Assembly: GCA_903851195.1 (NCBI GenBank)
Contig: CAINNJ010000007.1
Coordinates: 1 to 64,000 of the forward strand
DNA length: 64,000 nucleotides
Reading direction: 5' to 3'
Source: an uncultured Acidobacteriia bacterium
Lineage (GTDB): Bacteria; Acidobacteriota; Terriglobia; Bryobacterales; Bryobacteraceae
In this document: positions 51,208 to 59,292 of the stretch, piece after piece
How positions within the stretch are numbered: position 1 is the stretch's first letter
Layout: the number at the start of each line of letters is the position of its first letter
Translations under genes and position numbers: made by a program
Notes under the pieces: generated by a model
Told to the model about the DNA's origin: nothing
The model's database searches: none
The model's input: the letters and a program-made list of their open reading frames with translations, nothing else

Positions 51208-52458
51208 CTAGTCCCAGAAGAGGGGCTTGATGTGGCGATCGAAGATGTTCTCGGTCACATTGCGGGAGATGGACTCTTCGCTTTGTACCAGCATGTTCAG
51301 ATAGCGGTCGCCCATCTTTGCCGCGACTTTGTAGCCAACGTGCAGTAACTGGCGCACGTTCGGGTTGAAGTTCGGATTCGACTGGACGTGGCGCAGCGCG
51401 TCGGTGTACTGTTCGGCGGTCCAGTCGTTCACGTCGGCGGGCGCGGGGAGTTTGGCGTAGTCGATATCGATCACCGAGGCGTAGGGCGCGCAGAGTTCCT
51501 CTTTGTGATCGAAGGCTTCGGAGTAGACTTCCTTCGCGAGCGCCAGGCCTTCCGGGCCGGCTTCGGCGAGGCCGATCAGTTCTTCCAGCCAGGTGGTGCC
51601 GGCGGTCTTCAGGTGCAGGCCGGCGCCCGTGCGCTTGATGGCCTTGCGGATCGCCTCATAGATGGAAAACTTGTCGCTGCCGGAGTGGACGCTGAGCTTC
51701 AGGGTGTCCGGCAGGCCGTAGTGTTCCACGGCGTACGCGATCACGGCAAGATCGTCGGAGAATTCGACGGCGAACTGCGCGGCGTCGCCGACGTAATCCA
51801 CACCCTTGTTGAAGCGGCCGGTGAACTTGGGAGCGATGGTCTGGATCGGGATCTTTTCGTCCGCGATCAGCACGAGGATCACGAGCAACTCCGGCGGCGT
51901 TTGCGGCGCGTCGGTTTCGTCCATGGAGACTTCGGTGATGAAGTTGTCCACGCCCTTGGCTTCGGCGATGTGCTGGTAGATCTTGCCCGCTTCCTGCACG
52001 GCGAAAAGGTACTTGGCGGCCACTTCGCGAACGGATTCGGCGGTGGTGACGATGGGCGTTTCGATGCCGGGGATGGCGAGCGTGCCGATGAGTTCGGGGT
52101 GCTTCGCGACGAAGGCGTCGAGCGCTTCGGCGGCGGCGGCGCGGCCGATGAAATGGGCGACATCGAGGGTGTAGAAATCGCTGGGGGCGAGGAAGCGATC
52201 CACGGTGTCGAGGTTGATGTGGTCGGCGTCCACGTGCCAGGGTTTGGTCCAGCCGGCGGCTTTGACGGCGGCTTCCGCGGCGGCGGTGACGCTGGATGGT
52301 TCGGAGCCAACGATGAGGTGCTCGCGGTTGGATTTATTCCAGACCGGGATGATCTCGATACCTTTTTCCGCGGCCATCTGGAAGGCGCGCAGCTGGGCCT
52401 TTGCCTGGTGGGCGAAGCGATCGCCCACGCCGATTGTGTACTTCTCGATTTTCATCAT
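51208..52458 (-). CDS. uxaE: Tagaturonate/fructuronate epimerase (UxaE-like)
   Basis: A 416-residue protein with the UxaE hallmark N-terminus YTIGVGDRFAHQAKAQL and WHVDADHINLDTVDRF, SMDETDAPQTPPEL, QTIAPKFTGRFNKGVDYVGD, KLSVHSGSDKFSIYEAI and HLKTAGTTWLEEL. UxaE converts D-tagaturonate to D-fructuronate in Thermotoga-type hexuronate catabolism; the conserved Asp/His residues are consistent with a divalent-metal site. It is the last gene of a minus-strand operon, 2 bp after the zinc dehydrogenase. Confidence 0.82.
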   Translation of the reverse strand: MMKIEKYTIGVGDRFAHQAKAQLRAFQMAAEKGIEIIPVWNKSNREHLIVGSEPSSVTAAAEAAVKAAGWTKPWHVDADHINLDTVDRFLAPSDFYTLDVAHFIGRAAAAEALDAFVAKHPELIGTLAIPGIETPIVTTAESVREVAAKYLFAVQEAGKIYQHIAEAKGVDNFITEVSMDETDAPQTPPELLVILVLIADEKIPIQTIAPKFTGRFNKGVDYVGDAAQFAVEFSDDLAVIAYAVEHYGLPDTLKLSVHSGSDKFSIYEAIRKAIKRTGAGLHLKTAGTTWLEELIGLAEAGPEGLALAKEVYSEAFDHKEELCAPYASVIDIDYAKLPAPADVNDWTAEQYTDALRHVQSNPNFNPNVRQLLHVGYKVAAKMGDRYLNMLVQSEESISRNVTENIFDRHIKPLFWD

Positions 52459-52460
52459 GG

Positions 52461-53474
52461 TTAAAGAGATACCTGAACTTTCACGTAGGCGCCTGGATCG
52501 TCGCTCCAGGCCTTGAGGGCGTCGCCGGCTTCGTCGAGCGAGACCACGCGGGAGATGATGCTTTCTACCGGGAAGCGGCCGCCGCGCAGGGCGTCGATAA
52601 CGGTGCCGAATTCGTCGAGCGCGTTGCGGGAGCCGAGGATGTCGATTTCCTTCATGACGAAGAGGCGGGTTTCGTACTCCACGGGCTCTTTCGCGTAGCC
52701 GATATAGACGACGCGGCCGGTGAAGGCGACTTCCTCGACGGCCATGCGGAAGGTGGCGGGGGCGCCGACGGCTTCGATGATGACGTCCGGGCCCAGATTG
52801 CCGGTGATGGCGGCCAGTTCGTCATGCACGCGCGAGGTGCTGCTGTTGATGGTGAACTGCGCGCCGGCCTGTTTCGCGACGGCGAGTTTGCGGTCATCCA
52901 CGTCGATGGCAATGACTTTGGCGTTGTTGTAGGCCGACGCGGCGATGGCTCCCAGGCCGACCACTCCACAGCCGATCACGGCGACGGTGTCTTCTTCCGC
53001 CACACGGCCGCGCGCGGCGGCATGGAAGCCGACGGAGAGCGGTTCCACAACACTGAGTTCGGGGATGCTGAGGCCTTCGGCGATGTAGAGCTTGCTCCAG
53101 TGGGTGGTGAAGTATTCCTTCATGGCGCCCTCGCGCTGCACGCCGAGAGTTTGGTTGAACTGGCAGGCGTTGGGGCGGCGGCGTTTGCACGAGGCGCACT
53201 TGCCGCAGTTCGTGTAGGGCGAAACGGTGACGTTCAGGCCGGGCTGGAAATGCGCGGGGACAGCGCTGCCGGTCTCCTCGATGGTCGCGGCGATTTCGTG
53301 GCCGGGGATGCGCGGGTAGGTCACCAGCGGATTTTTGCCGCGGAAGGTGCTGAGGTCGGTACCGCACATGCCGACGACACGGGTGCGAAGGAGAACCTCT
53401 TCAGGACCGCAGACCGGGCGATCCACCTCGGCCACGCGGGTGCGGCCGGGTTCTTCGATGACGAAGGCGCGCAT
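52461..53474 (-). CDS. Zinc-dependent sugar/polyol dehydrogenase (MDR family)
   Basis: A 337-residue medium-chain dehydrogenase with an N-terminal GroES-like domain and a Rossmann domain (IGCGVVGLGAIAA). Catalytic-zinc residues Cys and His appear in VGMCGTDLSTF and RIPGHEIA; the structural-zinc lobe CGKCASCKRRRPNAC has four cysteines. The group includes L-threonine, sorbitol and aldonate 5-dehydrogenases. Placed between an SDR and UxaE, it probably oxidises an aldonate such as L-galactonate or L-gulonate to a uronate, an inference from context. Confidence 0.85.
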   Translation of the reverse strand: MRAFVIEEPGRTRVAEVDRPVCGPEEVLLRTRVVGMCGTDLSTFRGKNPLVTYPRIPGHEIAATIEETGSAVPAHFQPGLNVTVSPYTNCGKCASCKRRRPNACQFNQTLGVQREGAMKEYFTTHWSKLYIAEGLSIPELSVVEPLSVGFHAAARGRVAEEDTVAVIGCGVVGLGAIAASAYNNAKVIAIDVDDRKLAVAKQAGAQFTINSSTSRVHDELAAITGNLGPDVIIEAVGAPATFRMAVEEVAFTGRVVYIGYAKEPVEYETRLFVMKEIDILGSRNALDEFGTVIDALRGGRFPVESIISRVVSLDEAGDALKAWSDDPGAYVKVQVSL

Positions 53475-53476
53475 GG

Positions 53477-54253
53477 TTACTGGTTGACTCCGGAGCAGAG
53501 GAAGCCGCCATCCACCGCGATGCACTGGCCGGTGATGTAGGTGGCGGCGTCGGAGGCGAGCAGGACGGCGGCGCCGACGAGTTCGTCGGTCTGGCCGAAG
53601 CGCCCCATGGGAGTGCGCATCAGGAGTTCCTTGCCGCGGGGCGTGCCGTCCAGCAGGGCGGCGTTGAGGTCCGTGCGGAAGACGCCGGGGGCGATGGCGT
53701 TGACGTTGATGCCGTGGCGGGACCATTCCACAGCCAGGCTGCGCGTGAGCGAGAGGACGGCGGATTTGGAAGCGGCGTAGGCGGCCACTTCGTAGAACGC
53801 GACGTAGGAGTTCAGGGAAGCGATGTTGATGATCCGGCCGCGGCCGCCGATTTTGAGGGCTTCATAAAACGCCTGGCAGGCGCGGAGGGTCCCGGTGAGG
53901 TTGGTGTCGACGATGCCGGTCCATTCCTCTTCGGAGATGTCTTTGGTGGGAGTGCGTTTGATGCGTCCGGCGACGTTGAGCAGGATATCGACGCGGCCGA
54001 ATTTGGCGACGACGGCGTCGCGAAGGGCGTCGATGGACTGGCGGTCGGCGACGTCGACGGTGTGGGCGAGGGTTTCGCGGCCTTCGGCCTTCACGAGTTC
54101 GCAGACTTCGGCGACGTTGGCTTCGCGGCGGCCGGTGGGTACGACGTCGGCGCCCGCCTGCGCGAAGCCGAGAGCCATGCTTTTGCCGATGCCGGAGGTG
54201 CCGCCGATCACGACGGCGACGCGGCCTGTGAGGTCAGTGAAGTTTTTAGCCAT
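53477..54253 (-). CDS. SDR-family oxidoreductase
   Basis: A 258-residue classical short-chain dehydrogenase. The NAD(P) motif GGTSGIGKS lies near residues 16-24, NVAG in the middle, and the active-site Ser/Tyr/Lys in IASLNSYVAFYEVAAYAASK. It resembles gluconate/KduD-like enzymes. It is first in a tight operon with the zinc dehydrogenase and UxaE, and would supply the second redox step, for example fructuronate to mannonate. ATG 54253 was preferred to GTG 54271; neither has a clear ribosome-binding site. Confidence 0.85.
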   Translation of the reverse strand: MAKNFTDLTGRVAVVIGGTSGIGKSMALGFAQAGADVVPTGRREANVAEVCELVKAEGRETLAHTVDVADRQSIDALRDAVVAKFGRVDILLNVAGRIKRTPTKDISEEEWTGIVDTNLTGTLRACQAFYEALKIGGRGRIINIASLNSYVAFYEVAAYAASKSAVLSLTRSLAVEWSRHGINVNAIAPGVFRTDLNAALLDGTPRGKELLMRTPMGRFGQTDELVGAAVLLASDAATYITGQCIAVDGGFLCSGVNQ

Positions 54254-54316
54254 TGTCTGTTTGGGGTCCACGGACCAAATTATCAGACGGGCGGGTTTGC
54301 GGGAGGGCGGAGGATT

Positions 54317-54475
54317 TTACGGGTGGCGGGAACCGGCGAAATTGATGAGGGCCATGCCGAGGAGGCAGACGGAGACGGTGAAGACGAGGAGGAGGCGGTT
54401 CACGCTCCGGTCTTCGGTCGGATCGTGTCTTTGCAGGTCATCCCGGTGCGGATCGTTTGCAGGCTTGTCGGCCAT
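54317..54475 (-). CDS. Small single-pass membrane protein
   Basis: A 52-residue peptide: a polar acidic N-terminus (MADKPANDPHRDDLQRHDPT), then one hydrophobic helix (VNRLLLVFTVSVCLLGMALI) and a short tail. It lies between the aminotransferase and SDR genes on the same strand. No family recognised; an upstream in-frame start at 54517 is also possible. Confidence 0.4.
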   Translation of the reverse strand: MADKPANDPHRDDLQRHDPTEDRSVNRLLLVFTVSVCLLGMALINFAGSRHP

Positions 54476-54548
54476 GGCTTGCAAGGCCATCTCAACAAAA
54501 CGGGGCGTGCGGAACAATCGCCCTCTCGCAAATACGGGGAATACGCCT

Positions 54549-55640
54549 TTAGTCGATGCAGTCCAGCGCGGCTTCGAGGCGGCCGAGGCCTTCGCGGAGG
54601 ACGCCGGGCGGGGTTACCAGAGAAATCCGCAGGTGGTTGGGCATGCCGAAGAACTCGCCGGGAACAACGGTGGTTTCGTATTTTTCCCGGAGGAGTTCGC
54701 ACAGTGGGGTGGTGTTGGTTTCGAGGACGCGGGGAAACGCCACGGTGCCGTATTCCGGCACTTCGAAACCGCGGACGGAGGCGACGCCCCGGTAGATGCC
54801 ACGGTTGGTTTCGATGAGGCGGCGGGAACGTTCGCGGATTTCGGCGAGGCGTTGGAACGCGATCACGCTCATCAGTTCCGAAGGGTGCGAGGGGATGTTG
54901 TCGAAGAGGTCGATGAGATGCCAGAGGCGCTGCGCGATGGCCGGAGGCGCGAAGATCCAGCCGCAGCGGAGGCCGCTGAGCCCATAGACCTTGGTCAGGC
55001 TGCTGGTGACCAGGAAATTAGTGCCGAGCAGGAAAGCCGAGCGGGGGCGCTGTTCCCAGATGCAATCGAGATAGACTTCGTCGACCAGGACGTGCGCGCC
55101 GTTGCGCGCGGCGATCTCGCCGATGCGGGTAAGCGTGTCTGCGTCCATCAGCGCGCCGGAGGGGTTATGCAGGTTGGTGAGCACGATCAGTTTCGTGCGG
55201 GGCGTGATGAGGCGGGCGATCTCCTCGGGGTCGACGGCCCAGTTGTTTTCGGGACGGCGGGTGAAGCGGGTGATGGTGGCGCCGGTGAAGAGCGCGAGGT
55301 TGGGCAGGATGTCGTAGGCGGGGAACTCGATGAGCGCTTCATCGCCAGGGCCGAGGAGGAGCAGGAAGGCGTACTGGTTGGCGCCGGATGTGCCGCCGCC
55401 GGCGACGACGCAATCGGCCGGAACGCCGTATTCCGCGGAGATGGCTTCGCGAAGGGGCGTGTAGCCGTAGCCGCCGGGGCCGTTGATTTCGAGGTCCTGG
55501 AGGGAGACACCGAGGTCGGCGAGGGGGAAGCCGGGAACGCCGCTGGTGGCGAGGTTGAAGCGCGCGCGGGATCGGGTTTTCGCCCACTGCATGTAGGCGG
55601 ATTCGAAGACGCGGCCGGTCACCTGTTCTTTGCTGTCCAT
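54549..55640 (-). CDS. PLP-dependent class I/II aminotransferase
   Basis: A 363-residue fold-type I aminotransferase. Diagnostic segments are GGGTSGANQYAFLLLLGPGD, LTNLHNPSGALMD, VLVDEVYLD and SSLTKVYGLSGLRCGW, with Lys217 as the Schiff-base lysine and Arg225 near the phosphate. It fits the branch of aspartate/alanine-type and related enzymes; the amino donor is unclear. Its start (ATG 55640) lies within the 3' end of the permease gene (22-bp overlap), so uptake and transamination of an amino acid are coupled. Confidence 0.88.
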   Translation of the reverse strand: MDSKEQVTGRVFESAYMQWAKTRSRARFNLATSGVPGFPLADLGVSLQDLEINGPGGYGYTPLREAISAEYGVPADCVVAGGGTSGANQYAFLLLLGPGDEALIEFPAYDILPNLALFTGATITRFTRRPENNWAVDPEEIARLITPRTKLIVLTNLHNPSGALMDADTLTRIGEIAARNGAHVLVDEVYLDCIWEQRPRSAFLLGTNFLVTSSLTKVYGLSGLRCGWIFAPPAIAQRLWHLIDLFDNIPSHPSELMSVIAFQRLAEIRERSRRLIETNRGIYRGVASVRGFEVPEYGTVAFPRVLETNTTPLCELLREKYETTVVPGEFFGMPNHLRISLVTPPGVLREGLGRLEAALDCID

Positions 55641-56869
55641 AAGAAATAGACTGGCACGCCCGCCGCGAGGATGCCGAGTCCAATGAAACTGGTGGCGGGG
55701 GCTTTCAGGATGGTGGCGAGCACGGTGATCCAGCAGGCGGCGACGAAGAAGAGGGTGGTGACGGGGTGGTCGGGGCGGCCTTTGCGGAAGAGCGCGGCGC
55801 CGGTGAGGCCGAAGAAGATGAAGTCGATGGAGACGACGTAGTTGAGGATCTGGTCGTAGGCGCCGGAGAGCGCGATGGCGGCGGCGAGAACGGCCTGCAG
55901 CAGGATGGCGGCGGCGGGGGCCTGGGTGCGTTCGTAAAGGGTTCCGATGGCGCGGAAGAAGACGCCGTCGCGGGCCATGGCGTAATAGATGCGGGGGGCG
56001 GTCAGCATGCTCTGGCTGAGGAAGCCGAGGGTGGAGATGGCGATACCGGCGGCGAGGAGGCGTCCGCCGGCGGGTCCGAAGGCGGAGAGCATGACGGCGC
56101 TGGCGGGGGTGGGTGTTTGGGCCAGGCCGTCGGGGCCGAGGGCGCGGACACAGACCCAGTTGACGGCGACGTAGAGGGTGACGACGCCCGCGACGCCGAG
56201 GAGGACGCCCCGGGCGAGATCGCGACGGGGATTCTTCATTTCGCCCGAGAGGAAGCTGGCGGTTTGCCAGCCGCCGTAAGCGAAGAGGACGGGCGTGAGC
56301 GCGCCGCCGATGTTGCGAAGCGGGACGACATGAGTGATTCCGGTGGCGGGATGCGCGGGGACGAAGAAGCCGGCGGCGATGAGAGCGAAGATGGCGAGGA
56401 TCTTGAGGATCATGAGCAGGTTCTGGACGGAACTGCCTGCTTTGACGCCGGCGAGATTGATGGCCGCCAGAACCAGGAGTGTGGCGGAAGCGATGGCCGC
56501 GGGGGGCCAGGGCAGGCCGGTCATTTCGACGAGGTAGTGGGCGAAGGTGACGGCGACGGCTGCCATGCCGCCGGTCTGGATGACGAGGAGCAGGCACCAG
56601 CCGTAGAGGAAGGCGACGGAGGGGTGCCAGCCGTCGCGCAGGTAGGCGTACTGGCCGCCGAGGGCGGTGTTACGGGCGGCGAGGTCGGCATAGACGAAGG
56701 CGCCTGCCATGGCGACGGCGCCGCCGAAGATCCAGACGCCGAGGATGATGCTGGTGACGGGGGCTTCGCGGGCGACGACCCAGGGGTTCATGAAGATGCC
56801 GGATCCGATGATCCCGCCCATGACGATCATGGTGATGTCGAAGAGGTTGAGCTGGCGGGCTAGTGGCAA
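55619..56869 (-). CDS. APC-family amino-acid permease
   Basis: A 416-residue transporter with about 12 helices from TTG 56869 (MPLARQLNLFDITMIVMGGI); IIGSGIFMNPWVV in helix 1 and SGEMKNPRRDLARG in the cytoplasmic loop are APC signatures. A longer start at 56929 would add a histidine-rich tail that the family lacks. Its substrate may match the downstream aminotransferase. Confidence 0.85.
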   Translation of the reverse strand: MPLARQLNLFDITMIVMGGIIGSGIFMNPWVVAREAPVTSIILGVWIFGGAVAMAGAFVYADLAARNTALGGQYAYLRDGWHPSVAFLYGWCLLLVIQTGGMAAVAVTFAHYLVEMTGLPWPPAAIASATLLVLAAINLAGVKAGSSVQNLLMILKILAIFALIAAGFFVPAHPATGITHVVPLRNIGGALTPVLFAYGGWQTASFLSGEMKNPRRDLARGVLLGVAGVVTLYVAVNWVCVRALGPDGLAQTPTPASAVMLSAFGPAGGRLLAAGIAISTLGFLSQSMLTAPRIYYAMARDGVFFRAIGTLYERTQAPAAAILLQAVLAAAIALSGAYDQILNYVVSIDFIFFGLTGAALFRKGRPDHPVTTLFFVAACWITVLATILKAPATSFIGLGILAAGVPVYFLWTAKNR

Positions 56870-56980
56870 GGGGTTTTCGTTAGTGTACTGCCTGTGGTGG
56901 TGCGAAATGAGGCGGAAGGTGGTGCACAAAACGGATTATTGAAGAATCGTCGCTGGTTCGGATCCCGCAGACGGTTCATT

Positions 56981-57277
56981 TCAGATATTTTCCTGCTCGG
57001 CTAGCCTTAATTCGGTCCAGATGGCCACGATCTCGCTAATAACTGCCTTGCCTTCTTTTTCCTTCATCTGGTAAACCGTCGAATTTAAGGCTCCGTTGTC
57101 GCCGGGCAAAAGAGTGACCGACTTCACTAGCGAGGCGTGCCGCTCTTGCAGGTCGTTCGGGAATTCAGAAGGCAGAAGGTCAAAAATGTTATTGGCAGCG
57201 CCGCATAGCCGTGCCTTCCAGTGCTCAGTTGAATCGGCAAGAGCCAGGATGGCGCGGTGATATCGCTCCAAGGGCAT
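56981..57277 (-). CDS. Hypothetical helical protein, 98 residues
   Basis: The product has about three long helices (MPLERYHRAILALADSTEHW, NDLQERHASLVKSVTL, KAVISEIVAIWTELRLAEQE), with DNGALNSTVYQMKEKEGKAV in between. No family was recognised and no catalytic motif seen. It lies beside a decayed ParD/ParE pair, and its GC content is lower than neighbouring genes, so it may belong to acquired material. Confidence 0.5.
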   Translation of the reverse strand: MPLERYHRAILALADSTEHWKARLCGAANNIFDLLPSEFPNDLQERHASLVKSVTLLPGDNGALNSTVYQMKEKEGKAVISEIVAIWTELRLAEQENI

Positions 57278-57302
57278 GATGCAAGTATCGCTCGTTCCTC
57301 TC

Positions 57303-57510
57303 CTACACGCCGGTAAACCGCCGCAAAGCAGCTAAAAGCAAGATGGTGCTACTCGCTTTACGCAGAAGGATGTTTCGCCAGCCGCTTCCAAGTGGCGATG
57401 ATTTCCATTTCCACACGGTCTGCGGCTTAACGACTATCCTCGGCGATAAACCACCAGATGGCATCCAGGTCTTCGGTGGCTTGCGGAGTGAACTGAAACG
57501 GCGCATTCAT
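57303..57510 (-). pseudogene. ParE-type toxin pseudogene
   Basis: From ATG 57510 the frame reads MNAPFQFTPQATEDLDAIWW then FIAEDSR, typical ParE, but a TAA at 57429-57427 stops it where glutamate is expected. The same frame continues AADRVEMEIIATWKRLAKHP and stops again at 57360-57358; the region from 57358 to 57303 ends with a LRRFTGV-like tail in another frame. At least two stops and a frame shift make it inactive. Confidence 0.75.
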
Positions 57511-57575
57511 TTAACGCGGATCGAGTCGCTCGGCCCGACGCTGCCGCAATATATCGACGACGGCGTCTCCGTCGA

Positions 57576-57782
57576 TCAATTCGCCCGTTGAGCCTGCGCG
57601 AAGCCTTTCCCGATTTGGGCGGCGATGACGTCGCGCTGTTCGAACATCCAGTCTTCCAGATCGAGTTGCTCGCGAAGGATCTCAAAAGCCTGATCGAGAA
57701 CCTCGGCGGGATTCCGATACGCCCCGGACTGAATGGCCAGGTCGATGACGCGTTGCTGCTCCGGCTTCAGGTCGATTGACAT
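57576..57782 (-). CDS. ParD-like antitoxin with frameshifted C-terminus
   Basis: A 68-residue ribbon-helix-helix-like antitoxin: MSIDLKPEQQRVIDLAIQSG, AYRNPAEVLDQAFEILREQL. The last residues (AQAQRAN) run into TGA at 57578-57576, but another frame continues GELIDGDAVVDILRQRRAER and ends at TAA 57513-57511, touching the ParE remnant start. One lost G in a G-run explains this. The truncated protein may still bind DNA. Confidence 0.75.
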   Translation of the reverse strand: MSIDLKPEQQRVIDLAIQSGAYRNPAEVLDQAFEILREQLDLEDWMFEQRDVIAAQIGKGFAQAQRAN

Positions 57783-57823
57783 GGTGATTACATCCTCAGA
57801 GTAACCTTTTCCATGCGTGCGCT

Positions 57824-59290
57824 CTAACGGGTAACGCCTTCCCCGGTCTGCGCGGCCGCCGTCGCGGAAAGCACCGGCACTTTCGCGTCCGGAGTGAGCG
57901 CGGGGCGGCGGGTGTGCCAGTCGGTTGCCTTCTGAAAAGCGTGGGCGAGGGCAATCACGTCGTTCTCTTTCCAGTTGGCGCCGCTGAGCTGGAGGCCGAC
58001 GGGCAGACCGGTTTTCGAGAAGCCGCAGGGCACGGTGATGGTCGGCAGACCGTAATCGTCGAGGGCGCGCGTGTTGCCGGGTTTGGGATTGCGCGGGCGG
58101 GTGTTGGCGGCGCGGGTGAGTTCCTCCTCGATGGTCCACGGGAGTTCGCGGATGGTCGGGGTGACCAGGATATCGACCGCTTGTTTGCGGAAAACTTCGA
58201 GATCCACCTGGCGGCGGACGAGGCGGAGGGCGCGCCATTCGTGAATGTAATCGACGGCGCGCCCGGAACCTCGGGCGGCGTCGGGCGCGGCGTTGGGAAC
58301 GTCGGCGCCGCCGTGCAGAAAGCCGTTGCCGAGGGCTTCGCGGTACACGCCTCCCTCGCTGCTGGCGCCGGTGCCGAGGATGGAGGGGAGTTCCACCTCT
58401 TTCGCGCCTTTGGTCATTGCGGTGAGCTGCGCGATGGCGGATTCGAGGGCGGCGGCGACGTCGGCATCCAGACCATCGAAGAACTGCGGGGAGATGCCGA
58501 GGCGCAACTGTGCCACTGGCGCGGTGAGGGCGGCGACGTAGTCGGGCACGGGGCAATCGACGGACTGGAGGTCGAGATGGTCGTAGCCGGCGATGGCCTG
58601 CAGCACGGTGACGGTGTCTTCCACGGTACGGGCGAGAGGGCCGCAGTGGTCGAGCGACCAGGTCAGCGGGACGATGCCGCGGATGCTGACGCGGCCGTAG
58701 GTGGCCTTGAAACCGGTTACGCCGCACATGGCGGCGGGGGTGCGGATGGAGCCGCCGGTGTCCGTGCCGATGGCGGCGAAGCAGTTGTGCATCGCCACGG
58801 CCGCCGCGGAACCGCCGGAGGAGCCGCCGGCGATGAGTTCCAGATTCCAGGGGTTCCGCACCGGGCCGTAGTAACTCACCGCGGAAGTAGCGCCCGCGGC
58901 GAAGATATGCATGTTGCACTTGCCGACCAGGACAGCGCCGGCGGCGCGGAGACGGCGGGTGACTTCTGCATCCTCGGTGGCAATGTTGCCGGCGAGGGTC
59001 TTGCTGCCCGCGGTAGTGCGGACGCGCGCGAGATCGACGTTGTCTTTCAGCGCGATGGGGATGCCGTGGAGCGGGCCGCGCGCGTGTCCGGCGGCCTGTT
59101 CCTTATCGAGCGCTTTCGCCTGCGCGAGTGCCTGTTCGCGGAGGACGGTAATGAAGGCGTTGGTCTTCGGGTTGAAGGTCCGGATACGGTCGAGGCAGGC
59201 GGTGGTGAGTTCGACGGACGAAATGCGGCGTGCGCGCAGGTTGTCGGTGGCCTCGCGGAGGGTCCAGAAAGCGGGGTCGGAGGTCTGCAT
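57824..59290 (-). CDS. Amidase signature (AS) family hydrolase
   Basis: A 488-residue amidase. The catalytic triad is Lys82 (IALKDNV), cis-Ser157/158 (GGSSGGSAAA) and nucleophile Ser181 (GTDTGGSIRTPAA). It hydrolyses an amide to acid and ammonia; the substrate is not predictable. No signal peptide. The gene lies 2 bp after a similar amidase with a Tat leader, so a duplicated pair seems to act on the same class of substrate on both sides of the membrane. Confidence 0.9.
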   Translation of the reverse strand: MQTSDPAFWTLREATDNLRARRISSVELTTACLDRIRTFNPKTNAFITVLREQALAQAKALDKEQAAGHARGPLHGIPIALKDNVDLARVRTTAGSKTLAGNIATEDAEVTRRLRAAGAVLVGKCNMHIFAAGATSAVSYYGPVRNPWNLELIAGGSSGGSAAAVAMHNCFAAIGTDTGGSIRTPAAMCGVTGFKATYGRVSIRGIVPLTWSLDHCGPLARTVEDTVTVLQAIAGYDHLDLQSVDCPVPDYVAALTAPVAQLRLGISPQFFDGLDADVAAALESAIAQLTAMTKGAKEVELPSILGTGASSEGGVYREALGNGFLHGGADVPNAAPDAARGSGRAVDYIHEWRALRLVRRQVDLEVFRKQAVDILVTPTIRELPWTIEEELTRAANTRPRNPKPGNTRALDDYGLPTITVPCGFSKTGLPVGLQLSGANWKENDVIALAHAFQKATDWHTRRPALTPDAKVPVLSATAAAQTGEGVTR

Positions 59291-59292
59291 GG

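Noticed and set aside
57303-57506. Independent 67-residue protein
   Set aside because: It is a shifted frame through the ParE pseudogene; only the last residues resemble a ParE tail.
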